Source: Ornatilinea apprima
Lineage (GTDB): Bacteria > Chloroflexota > Anaerolineae > Anaerolineales > Anaerolineaceae
Direction of reading: 5' to 3'
NCBI RefSeq assembly: GCF_001306115.1
Contig: NZ_LGCL01000021.1
Location: 62,001-126,000 of the forward strand
Length of the DNA: 64,000 nucleotides
Below are positions 25,893 through 34,489 of the stretch, piece by piece. A model generated the notes under the pieces. The model was not told the origin of the DNA. It saw only the letters and a list, made by a program, of their open reading frames with translations, and made no database searches. Every line of letters starts with the position of its first letter. Position 1 is the first letter of the stretch. Made by a program: the position numbers and the translations under genes.

Positions 25893-27041
25893 TCAGGGCA
25901 AAAACCCCGGATCAAACAGTTTTTGGTATTCTTCGATCGCAAAGCGGTCAGTCATTCCGGCAATGTAATCACAAACTGTGCGGTGAAGCCCGCGTTGTTG
26001 AATGGTTTCCTGCACCTTTTTGGGTAGGATCAGCGGTTCGTTGACATAGGCTTCAAACAACTTCGTAATGATTTGCTCGGCTTTCACCGACATGCGCATC
26101 ACGCGGTATTGGCGGTACAGATTATTATACAGAAAATCTTTTAACTGCCGATTGCGGCGGTGCATGTCTTCGCTAAAGCAAACCACATTATAAGGCAGGC
26201 GCTGCAATTCGTCTACCGATTTTACGCCGGAGGCTTTGATTTTTTGATCGGTTGCCTCCAGCAGATCATGGACTTCGAGGTTGATCAGGCGGCGGATCAG
26301 ACGGTGGCGTTCCAAATCGTCCAGGCGGTTCCCCTGCCAGCCCACACTGGCGACAATCAAGTTCCATAATTCCAGGTTTTCGAGCATGTGCACTTGCAGC
26401 ATGCCTGAGCGCAGTCCATCATCCAGGTCGTGCGCGGTGTAAGCCAGCTCGTCAGCGGCGTTACAGATTTGGGCTTCCAGACCGCCGCGCAGATTCGGGT
26501 TGAAATCGCGCGCGTCTGAAACATCATACTCGGTTTCGTGCTTCACCAAGCCTTCCAGCACTTCCCAGCTTAAATTCAGGCCAGGAAAGTCGGGATAGCG
26601 GTTTTCCAGTTCGGTTACGATGCGAAAAGATTGTTTGTTGTGTTCAAACCCGCCGTGATCTTTCATCAAGCGGTTGAGCACCGTTTCGCCGGAATGGCCA
26701 AAAGCCGGGTGCCCCAGGTCATGAGCGAGGCAAATGGTTTCAACCAGGTCTTCGTTGCCGCCCAAGGCGCAGGCAATGCTGCGCCCAATCTGGGCCACTT
26801 CCAGGGTGTGGGTGAGGCGGGTGCGATAATGATCGCCTTCATAGTTGATGAAAACTTGCGTTTTATATTCCAGCCGCCGAAAAGCCGTGGTGTGAAGAAC
26901 ACGGTCACGGTCGCGTTGAAACCTGGTGCGATTATCGGGTTCATCTTCCGGGTACAGCCTTCCGCGGCTGTCTTTGCTGTGAATGCCGTAGGGAGCCAAA
27001 GAACGCGCTTCAATCTCCTCCAACATCTCTCTGGTAAACAT
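25893..27041 (-). CDS. dgt: Deoxyguanosinetriphosphate triphosphohydrolase-like protein
   Basis: This HD-superfamily enzyme hydrolyses dNTPs to nucleosides and triphosphate. The 382 residues show the metal-binding His, His-Asp and Asp motifs (RTRLTHTLEVAQIGR, CLAHDLGHPAFGHSGE, DELAYTAHDLDDG), plus the conserved N-terminal RTRFQRDRDRVLHTTAFRRLEYKTQ region (positions about 38-62). Length and order match the short 'type 2' dGTPase-like group, so substrate range may be wider than dGTP. GAGGAG lies 8 bases before the ATG, and the gene begins 18 bases after the isopentenyl phosphate kinase gene. Confidence 0.93.
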   Translation of the reverse strand: MFTREMLEEIEARSLAPYGIHSKDSRGRLYPEDEPDNRTRFQRDRDRVLHTTAFRRLEYKTQVFINYEGDHYRTRLTHTLEVAQIGRSIACALGGNEDLVETICLAHDLGHPAFGHSGETVLNRLMKDHGGFEHNKQSFRIVTELENRYPDFPGLNLSWEVLEGLVKHETEYDVSDARDFNPNLRGGLEAQICNAADELAYTAHDLDDGLRSGMLQVHMLENLELWNLIVASVGWQGNRLDDLERHRLIRRLINLEVHDLLEATDQKIKASGVKSVDELQRLPYNVVCFSEDMHRRNRQLKDFLYNNLYRQYRVMRMSVKAEQIITKLFEAYVNEPLILPKKVQETIQQRGLHRTVCDYIAGMTDRFAIEEYQKLFDPGFLP

Positions 27042-27059
27042 GGTCTACTCCTCAAAAGA

Positions 27060-27860
27060 CTAAAATCCTGATGAGATAATTGTACCCAATTCTTCACCGG
27101 TCAATGCTTTGTGTACATTGCCAGCCTCAAGTCCGGAGAAGATTTGAACCTTCAGATTCGGAATTTGTTGAACCAGGTGGAGCATGCTTTGCACTTTTAA
27201 CAGCATGCCGCCGGTTACATCAACTGACGCGGAAGCCTGAATGGCTGCCTGGATTTGGGGAAAGGTCTGGGGAGTGATTTTGGAAATCAATTTCTGGCTT
27301 TGAGGGAAATCTTCCCATACTCCTTCGTCTTTCCCGGTATAGAGAATGCGGTCAGGGTGAATAACCAGGGCCAGATAGTGAAACAGTTCTTCTGTGGAAA
27401 GGATGGTGCCGCCCTGGCCGTGATCAAAGATCACATCACCCATAATGACGGGGAGAAGACCGGCTTGCAGCGCGGACTGGATATTTTGTGTATCCCAGGT
27501 GATGATCTTGCGGTGATCGGTCGTAACCATGGCGGAGGGTGGAAAGCTGATGGCAGGCAAGTTCGCTTCGTCGAGAGAACTCATCACAATTTGGTTCAGC
27601 TCGCGCGCGTCGCGCCACACCTCTGCAAACCCAAGCCATTCTTCGCGTGAGCGCACGCCGCCATGCGTGCCATATTTTCTCGCGGAGGCGTGTCCAAAGG
27701 AACCAGAGCCATGCCCCAAGATGATGTTCAGGTGGGGCTTTTCCTTCTTGGCGGCAGCGATTTCTCCGCAGAGGCGGTTGATGATATCCACTCGCGCCGT
27801 TTTGGGTCGGTCTTTGTCGGTGATTAATGAACCACCCAGTTTAAGAAAAATGAGCATCAT
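27060..27860 (-). CDS. ipk: Isopentenyl phosphate kinase
   Basis: This enzyme phosphorylates isopentenyl phosphate to isopentenyl diphosphate in the alternative mevalonate pathway. The 266-residue protein is an amino-acid-kinase fold member. It has the N-terminal FLKLGGSLITDKDRP and the hallmark GHGSGSFGH (residues 49-57), whose final His distinguishes isopentenyl phosphate kinases from their relatives. GDVIFDHGQGGTILSTEE and VDVTGGMLLKVQ are the other family segments. GGAG lies 5 bases before the ATG. The gene directly follows mevalonate kinase (16 bases), which strongly supports the pathway assignment. Confidence 0.92.
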   Translation of the reverse strand: MMLIFLKLGGSLITDKDRPKTARVDIINRLCGEIAAAKKEKPHLNIILGHGSGSFGHASARKYGTHGGVRSREEWLGFAEVWRDARELNQIVMSSLDEANLPAISFPPSAMVTTDHRKIITWDTQNIQSALQAGLLPVIMGDVIFDHGQGGTILSTEELFHYLALVIHPDRILYTGKDEGVWEDFPQSQKLISKITPQTFPQIQAAIQASASVDVTGGMLLKVQSMLHLVQQIPNLKVQIFSGLEAGNVHKALTGEELGTIISSGF

Positions 27861-27876
27861 TACATCTCCACATGGT

Positions 27877-28830
27877 TTAGAGCGAATGCGGTTTGAGGGT
27901 TGTTACAATGGTGCGTACCGCTCCTGCGATGGAAAGCCGGGCGGCCACCTGTTCCGCGTTTGAGGTCTCGACCAGCGCGATGATATTTCCGCCGCCGCCA
28001 GCGCCAGAAAGCTTGGCACCGAGCGCTCCGGCTTGCAACGCGGCTTTTACCAGCGCATCCAGGAAGGGCGTGGACACCCCAATTTGCTGTAAAAAAGAAT
28101 GGTTTTTGTTCATCAAGCTGCCCAGACCGCGGGTTTGCGAGGATTCAAGGGCAGAGCGGGCTTGTTGAACAATCTCGCCGATATGTTCAAAGCAGGTTTC
28201 CATTTGCCGCGGGTCGGTCTTCCAGCGCTGGCGCACCGCGCCGACCATCTCGGCAGTGGAACCCGGCTGGCCGCTGTCCGCGATGACAAAGGTGTGCGGG
28301 GCGGCGGTTGCCAGTTTTTCAAAGGGCTGGCCGCGCCGGAAGTAGATGGGCTGAGCATAGGTGATGACCGTGTTATCTACGCCGGAAGGCGTGCCGTGGA
28401 AGCTTTTTTCAGATTCAAAAGCCAGTTTGTTGACGGTCGCATCATCCAACGGGCAGTTTAGAAAAGCGGAAACAGCGCGCAAAATTGCCACCGCGACTGC
28501 CGCTCCTGAGCCCATTCCACCTGCGATGGGGATAGTGGATGTAACGCGCAGGTGAAATGCGGGGTAGGCTGGAAGGCCAAGGTGGGCCTGGAGGATGCGC
28601 AGAATTCGAGCGAGCGGGTGTTCTGCGGGCAGGTCTTGCAGGAGACTGATGGTTTGAATGTCCGGCGCGTCGATGAGGACCTCTCCGCTGGTTGCAGTGG
28701 GGCGCGCCATCACTACAGCTCGGGCGGCTACCTGAGTAACCGGTATGGCAATTGCCGGCTGTCCATAGACAACCGCGTGTTCGCCAAACAGGATGATCTT
28801 CCCCGGGGCACTGGCAGAAATGGCAGGCAT
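27877..28830 (-). CDS. mvk: Mevalonate kinase
   Basis: This is a GHMP-family kinase that phosphorylates mevalonate at the 5-position. The 317 residues carry the N-terminal APGKIILFGEHAVVYGQPA, the ATP-binding IPIAGGMGSGAAVAVA (near residue 106) and the C-terminal KLSGAGGGGNIIALV, all typical for mevalonate kinase. The gene begins 10 bases after the prenyltransferase stop with no ribosome site of its own, so it is probably translated by coupling. No phosphomevalonate kinase or decarboxylase gene is in the window. Confidence 0.93.
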   Translation of the reverse strand: MPAISASAPGKIILFGEHAVVYGQPAIAIPVTQVAARAVVMARPTATSGEVLIDAPDIQTISLLQDLPAEHPLARILRILQAHLGLPAYPAFHLRVTSTIPIAGGMGSGAAVAVAILRAVSAFLNCPLDDATVNKLAFESEKSFHGTPSGVDNTVITYAQPIYFRRGQPFEKLATAAPHTFVIADSGQPGSTAEMVGAVRQRWKTDPRQMETCFEHIGEIVQQARSALESSQTRGLGSLMNKNHSFLQQIGVSTPFLDALVKAALQAGALGAKLSGAGGGGNIIALVETSNAEQVAARLSIAGAVRTIVTTLKPHSL

Positions 28831-28840
28831 GGCAAGTCCA

Positions 28841-29716
28841 TCAGGAGAATATGTAGAAAATCAATAGAACCGCCAGGCAATAGAGCGCGACGGTGATTTG
28901 CAGCGGGCGGTCAGAGAGCACCATATCTTCGGGCGCGCCGCCAGCCCCTTTGACCTGGATCAGATACAGGTAGCGGAAAATGCCATAAATCACAAAGGGA
29001 ATGGTGAGCATCATGGTGTGATTTTCCGGCAGATTCACCGCTGAAAAAGTGTAGAGCGAGTAGGCCATGATGGTGGTGCTGGAGACAATGGTGATGAGCT
29101 GGTCTAGCAAGGGGATGGTGTAGCCGTCTAATACACGCCGGTGGCTTTGGGCCTGGTCTTTGGAGAGGGTGGCCAGTTCCGCGCGGCGCTTGCCAAAACC
29201 CAAGTAAAGGGTAAACAGGGTCGTAACAGCGAACAACCAGGGGGAGAACCGTTCGACAACGATGAGAGTCACCCCGGCGCTGACGCGTAACACAAACCCG
29301 GCCGAGATGAGCAGGACATCAATCAGCGGAACATGCTTAAGCCAGAAGGAATAAAGCACATTAATGATCAGATAAAGAACAACCACCATCGCAAAAAGCG
29401 GGGAAAGAACGATGGAAGCCGCCAGCGAAAACATGATGATGATCACAGCAGAGATGACAGCCACGCGCACAGGAAGCTGCCCGGAGGCAATGGGACGGTT
29501 TTTCTTCCGCGGATGCGCCCGATCCGCCTCAATGTCTTTGACATCATTGATCAGGTAAACCGCGCTTGAGATGAAACAGAAAATAATCAGGCCAGCCAGG
29601 GTGCGGCTGACCGCAAGCGGATTATTAAGCTGGCGGTCGAAAACCAACGCAGCCAGAACGAAGACATTTTTGGTCCACTGGCGCGGACGCATTGATTTTA
29701 TTAATCCCATCAGCAT
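28841..29716 (-). CDS. UbiA-family prenyltransferase, DPPR synthase-like
   Basis: This 291-residue protein has about nine hydrophobic helices and the UbiA metal motif NDVKDIEADRAHPRKKNRP. That motif, and the N-terminal SMRPRQWTKNVFVLAALVF, match the decaprenyl-phosphate phosphoribosyltransferase group. Those enzymes transfer phosphoribose from PRPP to polyprenyl phosphate, the first step to polyprenyl-phosphate ribose or arabinose donors in mycobacteria. The second aspartate-rich motif is replaced by a basic LGFGKRRAEL segment, as in that group. Other UbiA activities remain possible. No ribosome site precedes the ATG, and a promoter lies directly upstream. It leads an operon with mvk and ipk. 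Confidence 0.82.
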   Translation of the reverse strand: MLMGLIKSMRPRQWTKNVFVLAALVFDRQLNNPLAVSRTLAGLIIFCFISSAVYLINDVKDIEADRAHPRKKNRPIASGQLPVRVAVISAVIIIMFSLAASIVLSPLFAMVVVLYLIINVLYSFWLKHVPLIDVLLISAGFVLRVSAGVTLIVVERFSPWLFAVTTLFTLYLGFGKRRAELATLSKDQAQSHRRVLDGYTIPLLDQLITIVSSTTIMAYSLYTFSAVNLPENHTMMLTIPFVIYGIFRYLYLIQVKGAGGAPEDMVLSDRPLQITVALYCLAVLLIFYIFS

Positions 29717-29727
29717 GAGGTTATCTT

Positions 29728-29756
29728 ATCATAAGATGCTTAAAAGTATGCGCCAA
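29728..29756 (-). promoter_or_regulatory. Promoter of the UbiA-mvk-ipk operon
   Basis: On the minus strand TTGGCG, a 17-base spacer and TATGAT are followed by just 11 bases to the ATG at 29716. The expected transcript would have a leader of about 4-5 bases. It overlaps the tlyA promoter on the other strand. Confidence 0.65.
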
Positions 29757-29768
29757 AGGAAGTAAAAT
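29740..29768 (+). promoter_or_regulatory. Promoter of tlyA
   Basis: TTAAAA, a 17-base spacer and TAAAAT end 6 bases before the tlyA ATG, placing the start of transcription at or next to the A of the ATG. AGGAAG lies 12 bases before the ATG, upstream of the predicted transcript start. Confidence 0.55.
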
Positions 29769-29774
29769 TAGACA

Positions 29775-30569
29775 ATGCAGAAAGAAAGATTGGATGTTTT
29801 ATTAATGGAGCGCGGGCTGGTGGAAAGCCGCTCGCTGGCGCAACGGCTGATTATGGCTGGTGAGGTGCGGGTGAATGGTCAGCCGGTCTTGAAGCCGTCG
29901 ATCCGGGTGGATGACCAGGCGCTGATTGAAATTGAACAAGGACCAAAATTTGTTTCGCGGGGCGGGGAAAAACTGGAAGCCGCGCTAATCGCTTTTGGAC
30001 TGACCGACCTGCATGATCTGGTGTGCGTGGATGTGGGCGCGTCGACCGGCGGCTTCACGGATTGTTTACTGCAGTACGGCGCGAAGCGCGTGTACGCTGT
30101 GGATGTGGGGTATGGTGTGCTGCATTGGAAACTGCGCAACCATCCGGCGGTGGTATCCATGGAGCGCACCAACGCCAGGCACGTAGAGAATTTTCCGGAA
30201 GTGGTGCAGTTGGTGACGATTGACGCTTCCTTTATTTCTTTGAAAGTTCTGCTACCAGCGGTGAAACGCTGGTTTGGCGAGCGTAGTGGACGGACGGTGG
30301 TGCTGGTGAAACCGCAGTTTGAAGCCGGCAAGAAAGACGCGGATAAAGGCGAGGGGGTGATTCGCGACCCGGCCATCCACCGCCAGGTGCTGCTTTCAGT
30401 GTTGGAATCGGCACAAGAAGAGGGATTTGCGGTGGAAGGTTTGATCCGCTCGCCGCTGCAAGGGCCCAAAGGCAACATTGAATTTTTGGCCAATCTGGCC
30501 TTTCCCTTGCAGACGCTGGCGGATTTACACCCAATGGTGGATCGCGTTTTGCCGTTGATTGAAGAGTAG
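29775..30569 (+). CDS. tlyA: TlyA family rRNA 2'-O-methyltransferase
   Basis: TlyA methylates ribose positions in 16S and/or 23S rRNA; in mycobacteria this sets capreomycin sensitivity. The 264 residues have an N-terminal S4 RNA-binding domain (RLDVLLMERGLVESRSLAQR) and an FtsJ-like methyltransferase domain (VDVGASTGGFTDCLLQ, AVDVGYGVLHW, DASFISL, VLVKPQFEAG). Whether both subunits or only 23S is targeted cannot be told. It is divergent from the UbiA-family gene and 51 bases before lepA. Confidence 0.93.
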   Translation: MQKERLDVLLMERGLVESRSLAQRLIMAGEVRVNGQPVLKPSIRVDDQALIEIEQGPKFVSRGGEKLEAALIAFGLTDLHDLVCVDVGASTGGFTDCLLQYGAKRVYAVDVGYGVLHWKLRNHPAVVSMERTNARHVENFPEVVQLVTIDASFISLKVLLPAVKRWFGERSGRTVVLVKPQFEAGKKDADKGEGVIRDPAIHRQVLLSVLESAQEEGFAVEGLIRSPLQGPKGNIEFLANLAFPLQTLADLHPMVDRVLPLIEE

Positions 30570-30580
30570 CCACCATTCTT

Positions 30581-30609
30581 TTGCCCCTGCGGATGAATTA
30601 GGGTATACT
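30581..30609 (+). promoter_or_regulatory. Promoter of lepA
   Basis: TTGCCC, a 17-base spacer and TATACT end 11 bases before the lepA ATG. The predicted leader is about 5 bases, and no ribosome site is present. Confidence 0.65.
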
Positions 30610-30620
30610 TCAATCCGACT

Positions 30621-32417
30621 ATGGACCATATCCGAAATTTTTGTATTATTGCGCATATTGATCACGGCAAATCCACGCTGGCAGACCGCCTGCTGCAGAT
30701 CACCGGCACCATTTCTGACCGGGATATGACCGAGCAGGTTCTGGATAATATGGACCTGGAGCGGGAGAAGGGCGTGACGATTAAGGCTTCGGCGGTGCGG
30801 ATGAATTACACCGCGGAAGATGGCAAGCAGTATGAGCTTAACCTGATCGACACCCCTGGGCATGTGGACTTTAATTACGAAGTCAGCCGCGCGCTGGCCG
30901 CGTGTGAAGGCGCGCTGCTGGTGGTGGACGCGACCCAGGGAATTGAGGCGCAGACGCTGGCGAATCTCTACCTGGCTTTGGACGCGAACCTGACTATCTT
31001 ACCCGTGATTAACAAAATTGACTTGGTTTCAGCCCGGCCAGATGAAGTGGCTCAAGAGATTGAAGACCTGCTGGGAATTCCTGCCGAGTCGATTCTGAAA
31101 ATTTCTGCCAAAGCTGGAATTAATGTAGAGCAGGTGCTTGAGCGTGTGGTGAAAGAAATTGCGCCACCGATTGGAAATGAAGTAGAACCCCTGCAGGCGC
31201 TGATTTTTGACTCGCATTACGACTCCTATAAAGGCGTTATCGCCTATGTGCGTCTGATGCACGGCTCATTGAGCGCGGAGGATACCATTTACTTAATGGC
31301 GACGAAAACCGCTGTTAAGCCGGTGGAAGTTGGCATTTTTGCGCCTGACCTGAAACCGGTAAAACGCTTGAATGTGGGCGAGGTAGGCTATATTGCCACC
31401 GGGCTTAAAACGGTTTCGGAATGCCGGGTGGGTGATACGGTTACCCTTGTTGCCCAGAAGGCCGAGAATCCGCTGCCGGGCTACCAAAAGGTGAAGCCGA
31501 TGGTGTTCGCCGGGATTTATCCAGTGGAAGGCGAAGACTATGAGAACCTGCGCGAGGCGCTGGAAAAGCTGCAGTTAAATGACGCTTCACTTGTCTACGA
31601 ACCGGAAACTTCGCAGGCGTTGAACTTCGGCTTTCGCTGCGGTTTTCTGGGACTGTTCCACATGGAAATTATCCAGGAACGCCTTGAACGTGAGTATGAC
31701 CTGGATATTGTCGTTACCGCGCCCTCGGTGGAGTATCAGGTGATTAAGCGCGATGGAACAAAGTTGGTGATCGATTCCCCTGCGCAGCTTCCGCCTGAAG
31801 ACGATATTGAAGAAATCTTGGAGCCGTGGATGAAGCTGCAAATTTTTACCCCCACGGATTATTATGGAACGATTATGGACCTGGTGATCAAGCGCCGGGG
31901 CACCTTTGTGGAGCAGGATTATCCCGCGCCGAACCGCGTGCAATTAAGTTATGAAATTCCGCTCTCGGAATTGATCGTTGACTTCTTCGATGAGTTAAAA
32001 TCCCGCACGCGCGGTTATGCTTCGATGGATTATCAATTCGCTGATTACCGGGCGGGAAGCCTGGTGAAGCTTGAAATTCTGGTGGATTCGGAGCCTGTAG
32101 ACGCGTTGGCGGCGATTGTGCACCGTGACGATGCTTATCACAAGGGCCAGGCGCTGGTAAGCCGATTGAAGAAGCTTATTCCGAGGCAATTGTATGATGT
32201 TGCCATTCAAGCCTCTTCAGGCGGACGGATTATCTCGCGCGCCAATGTGAAAGCAATGCGCAAAGATGTGCTGGCTAAATGTTATGGCGGCGATATTACG
32301 CGCAAGAAGAAGCTGCTGGAAAAGCAAAAACGCGGAAAGAAGCGCATGAAAATGGTTGGCAATGTGGAGATTCCACAGGAAGCGTTTATGGCCGTGTTGC
32401 GTCTGGAGGACGAGTGA
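30621..32417 (+). CDS. lepA: Elongation factor 4 (LepA)
   Basis: LepA is a translational GTPase that acts on stalled or initiating ribosomes. The 598 residues start with the GTPase domain ([31 protein letters not shown]), followed by domain II, the G''-less EF-G-like domains and the LepA-specific C-terminal domain ([26 protein letters not shown], bases about 32216-32290). Length is normal for the family. There is no Shine-Dalgarno sequence and a promoter is directly upstream. The stop overlaps the next gene's GTG (GTGA). Confidence 0.97.
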   Translation: MDHIRNFCIIAHIDHGKSTLADRLLQITGTISDRDMTEQVLDNMDLEREKGVTIKASAVRMNYTAEDGKQYELNLIDTPGHVDFNYEVSRALAACEGALLVVDATQGIEAQTLANLYLALDANLTILPVINKIDLVSARPDEVAQEIEDLLGIPAESILKISAKAGINVEQVLERVVKEIAPPIGNEVEPLQALIFDSHYDSYKGVIAYVRLMHGSLSAEDTIYLMATKTAVKPVEVGIFAPDLKPVKRLNVGEVGYIATGLKTVSECRVGDTVTLVAQKAENPLPGYQKVKPMVFAGIYPVEGEDYENLREALEKLQLNDASLVYEPETSQALNFGFRCGFLGLFHMEIIQERLEREYDLDIVVTAPSVEYQVIKRDGTKLVIDSPAQLPPEDDIEEILEPWMKLQIFTPTDYYGTIMDLVIKRRGTFVEQDYPAPNRVQLSYEIPLSELIVDFFDELKSRTRGYASMDYQFADYRAGSLVKLEILVDSEPVDALAAIVHRDDAYHKGQALVSRLKKLIPRQLYDVAIQASSGGRIISRANVKAMRKDVLAKCYGGDITRKKKLLEKQKRGKKRMKMVGNVEIPQEAFMAVLRLEDE

Positions 32418-33433
32418 GTTCAAGCAAAGGCGCGATGATTCGCAAAGCTGGCCGGTGGCTTCCGGGCGTGTTCATCAGCGTAGTTCTGCTCGTTGTTGTT
32501 TTTCGCGTAGCCGAATGGAATGATCTGGGGGACGCTTTCACCTATATTCGCTGGCCGTACATCGCTGCGGCGCTGGCGCTGACCCTGGCTTCGCTGCTGA
32601 CGAAATCAGCAGCCTGGCGGACGCTATTGGATAACGCCCCCGGATACTGGCAGACTTTTTTCATTGTCAACGAAGGCTATTTTCTGAATAATATTCTCCC
32701 GTTTCGCGCTGGGGAAGTGGGCCGTGCCATTTTTATGGGGCAAAGCAGTAAAAAGGGCACGATGCATGTGATTTCCACCATCGTGATTGAACGGGCTTTT
32801 GACGTGGCAATGGCCGCGTCACTGTTGTTGGCTACCCTGCCGCTCACTCTGGGCATGGCTGAGGCCAAGTCGGCGGCGGTAACGACGATCATTCTGGTTG
32901 TGGCTGGTTTTGGCGCGCTGTTCTTGATGGCCCGCTTCAATGAGCAGGTAAAAGACCTGGTCAACCGTGTGGGCGGGCGCTGGCCGCTGGTGCAAAAGTG
33001 GATTGTGCCGCGGATTGATTCTTTGTTAGATGGACTGAAAGTGCTAACCCGGCCGTCGCAATTTTTTGCGGCAGTCGCCTGGAGCCTGGTAACCTGGGTT
33101 TTTTGGGTTGGTATTTATTATGTGATGCTGCTTTCCATCGCTCCCAACGCGCCGTTATGGTGGGGAGCGTTCGTGGACAGCTTTTTGGCAATGGGTATGG
33201 CCATTCCCTCTGCGCCCGCCGGCCTGGGGGTGTTTGAGGCATCCATTGTTTTTGCGCTTTCCTTATTAAAAGTAGACGCTGCCAAGGCTTTGGCGTACGC
33301 CATTTCGCTGCACTTTATGCAGTTTGTTACGACAGCCATATTCGGGTTGATCGGTCTTTTACGCGAAGGTCGTTCAATCAGCGCGTTGTTCGAGGGGATG
33401 GAGAAAAAAGAACAACCGGACACTATTTCATAA
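32414..33433 (+). CDS. LPG-synthase-like membrane protein (UPF0104 flippase-type)
   Basis: This is a 339-residue polytopic protein of the lysylphosphatidylglycerol-synthase transmembrane family (AglD/UPF0104 type), with about eight helices. Landmarks are the [19 protein letters not shown] segment near residue 90 and the [18 protein letters not shown] segment near residue 255. Related proteins are linked to lipid-linked sugar transfer or flipping in surface glycan systems; the exact role is uncertain. The GTG at 32414 overlaps the lepA stop and has GGAGGA 4-6 bases upstream, which decides the start. An ATG at 32435 is the alternative. It opens the glycan gene run. Confidence 0.8.
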   Translation: MSSSKGAMIRKAGRWLPGVFISVVLLVVVFRVAEWNDLGDAFTYIRWPYIAAALALTLASLLTKSAAWRTLLDNAPGYWQTFFIVNEGYFLNNILPFRAGEVGRAIFMGQSSKKGTMHVISTIVIERAFDVAMAASLLLATLPLTLGMAEAKSAAVTTIILVVAGFGALFLMARFNEQVKDLVNRVGGRWPLVQKWIVPRIDSLLDGLKVLTRPSQFFAAVAWSLVTWVFWVGIYYVMLLSIAPNAPLWWGAFVDSFLAMGMAIPSAPAGLGVFEASIVFALSLLKVDAAKALAYAISLHFMQFVTTAIFGLIGLLREGRSISALFEGMEKKEQPDTIS

Positions 33434-33454
33434 GCAACGGAGTAACAAAACATC

Positions 33455-34480
33455 ATGTCGAAGCGAACTTTAATTACGGGTGGGGCCGGTTTTATTGGCT
33501 CAAATTATGTCGCGCGATTACTTTCGCGTGGAGAAGATGTAAAGGTATTGGACAACCTTTCGCGCGGGGGCGCAGAGCGAAATTTGAGTTGGTTGCGAGA
33601 AACTTACGGCAAAGACAGCTTTGAGTTAATCCAGGCGGACGTGCGAGACGCCAGCGCGGTGAAATCGGCTGCGCAAGATGCTGATATCATTGTTCACCTG
33701 GCCGCGCAGGTGGCGGTAACAACCTCGGTAACTGATCCGCGCACCGATTTTGAGATTAATGCCCTGGGAACCTTCAATGTAATGGAAGCGGCCCGCGCGT
33801 CTGGCCGTGCGCCGGTGGTTGTTTACGCTTCCACTAATAAAGTCTACGGCGGGATGGAAGACGTGGAAGTGGTGGAAAAAGCAACCCGCTATGAATATGG
33901 AACGCTGCCTTACGGTGTGTCGGAACAAGAACCGCTTGACTTTCATTCTCCGTATGGCTGCTCCAAAGGCACCGGTGATCAATATGTGCGCGACTACGCG
34001 CGCATTTACGGGCTTCCGACGGTGGTGATGCGCCAGAGCTGCATTTATGGTCCGCGCCAGTTTGGAATTGAAGACCAGGGGTGGGTGGCGTGGTTTATCA
34101 TTGCCACCGTTCTCAACCGCCCGATGACGATTTATGGGGATGGCAAGCAAGTACGCGATCTACTCTACATTGATGATTTGCTCAATGCTTATGATGCAGC
34201 CATCCAGCGCATTGACATCACAGCCGGGCAAGTTTACAACCTGGGCGGCGGGATGGTCAATACCATTTCAGTATGGAAAGAATTTGGTCCCATGCTGGAA
34301 GAACTGGCTGGCCGCGACATGCCCGTGCAAGTTGGAGACTGGCGGCCTGGAGATCAAAAAGTGTATGTGTCTGATATTCGTAAGGCGAAAAGCCAGTTGA
34401 ACTGGTCGCCTGATGTTTCAGTGCAGCAGGGGGTGCAGAAGCTGTATGATTGGGTGAAGCAAAACCAAAACTTATTTTGA
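33455..34480 (+). CDS. NAD-dependent sugar epimerase (CDP-paratose 2-epimerase-like)
   Basis: This 341-residue extended short-chain dehydrogenase acts on nucleotide sugars. The NAD site is TGGAGFIGSNYVARLL. The catalytic Ser/Thr and YxxxK motifs are in YASTNKVYGG and SPYGCSKGTGD. The C-terminus has WRPGDQKVYVSDIRKAK. The pattern SPYGCSKG with QSCIYGPRQFGIEDQGWVAW (residues about 195-215) is close to CDP-paratose/tyvelose 2-epimerases; UDP-glucose 4-epimerase is less likely. It begins 21 bases after the flippase-like gene and 9 before the GT4 gene. Confidence 0.85.
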   Translation: MSKRTLITGGAGFIGSNYVARLLSRGEDVKVLDNLSRGGAERNLSWLRETYGKDSFELIQADVRDASAVKSAAQDADIIVHLAAQVAVTTSVTDPRTDFEINALGTFNVMEAARASGRAPVVVYASTNKVYGGMEDVEVVEKATRYEYGTLPYGVSEQEPLDFHSPYGCSKGTGDQYVRDYARIYGLPTVVMRQSCIYGPRQFGIEDQGWVAWFIIATVLNRPMTIYGDGKQVRDLLYIDDLLNAYDAAIQRIDITAGQVYNLGGGMVNTISVWKEFGPMLEELAGRDMPVQVGDWRPGDQKVYVSDIRKAKSQLNWSPDVSVQQGVQKLYDWVKQNQNLF

Positions 34481-34489
34481 GGTCAGCGC

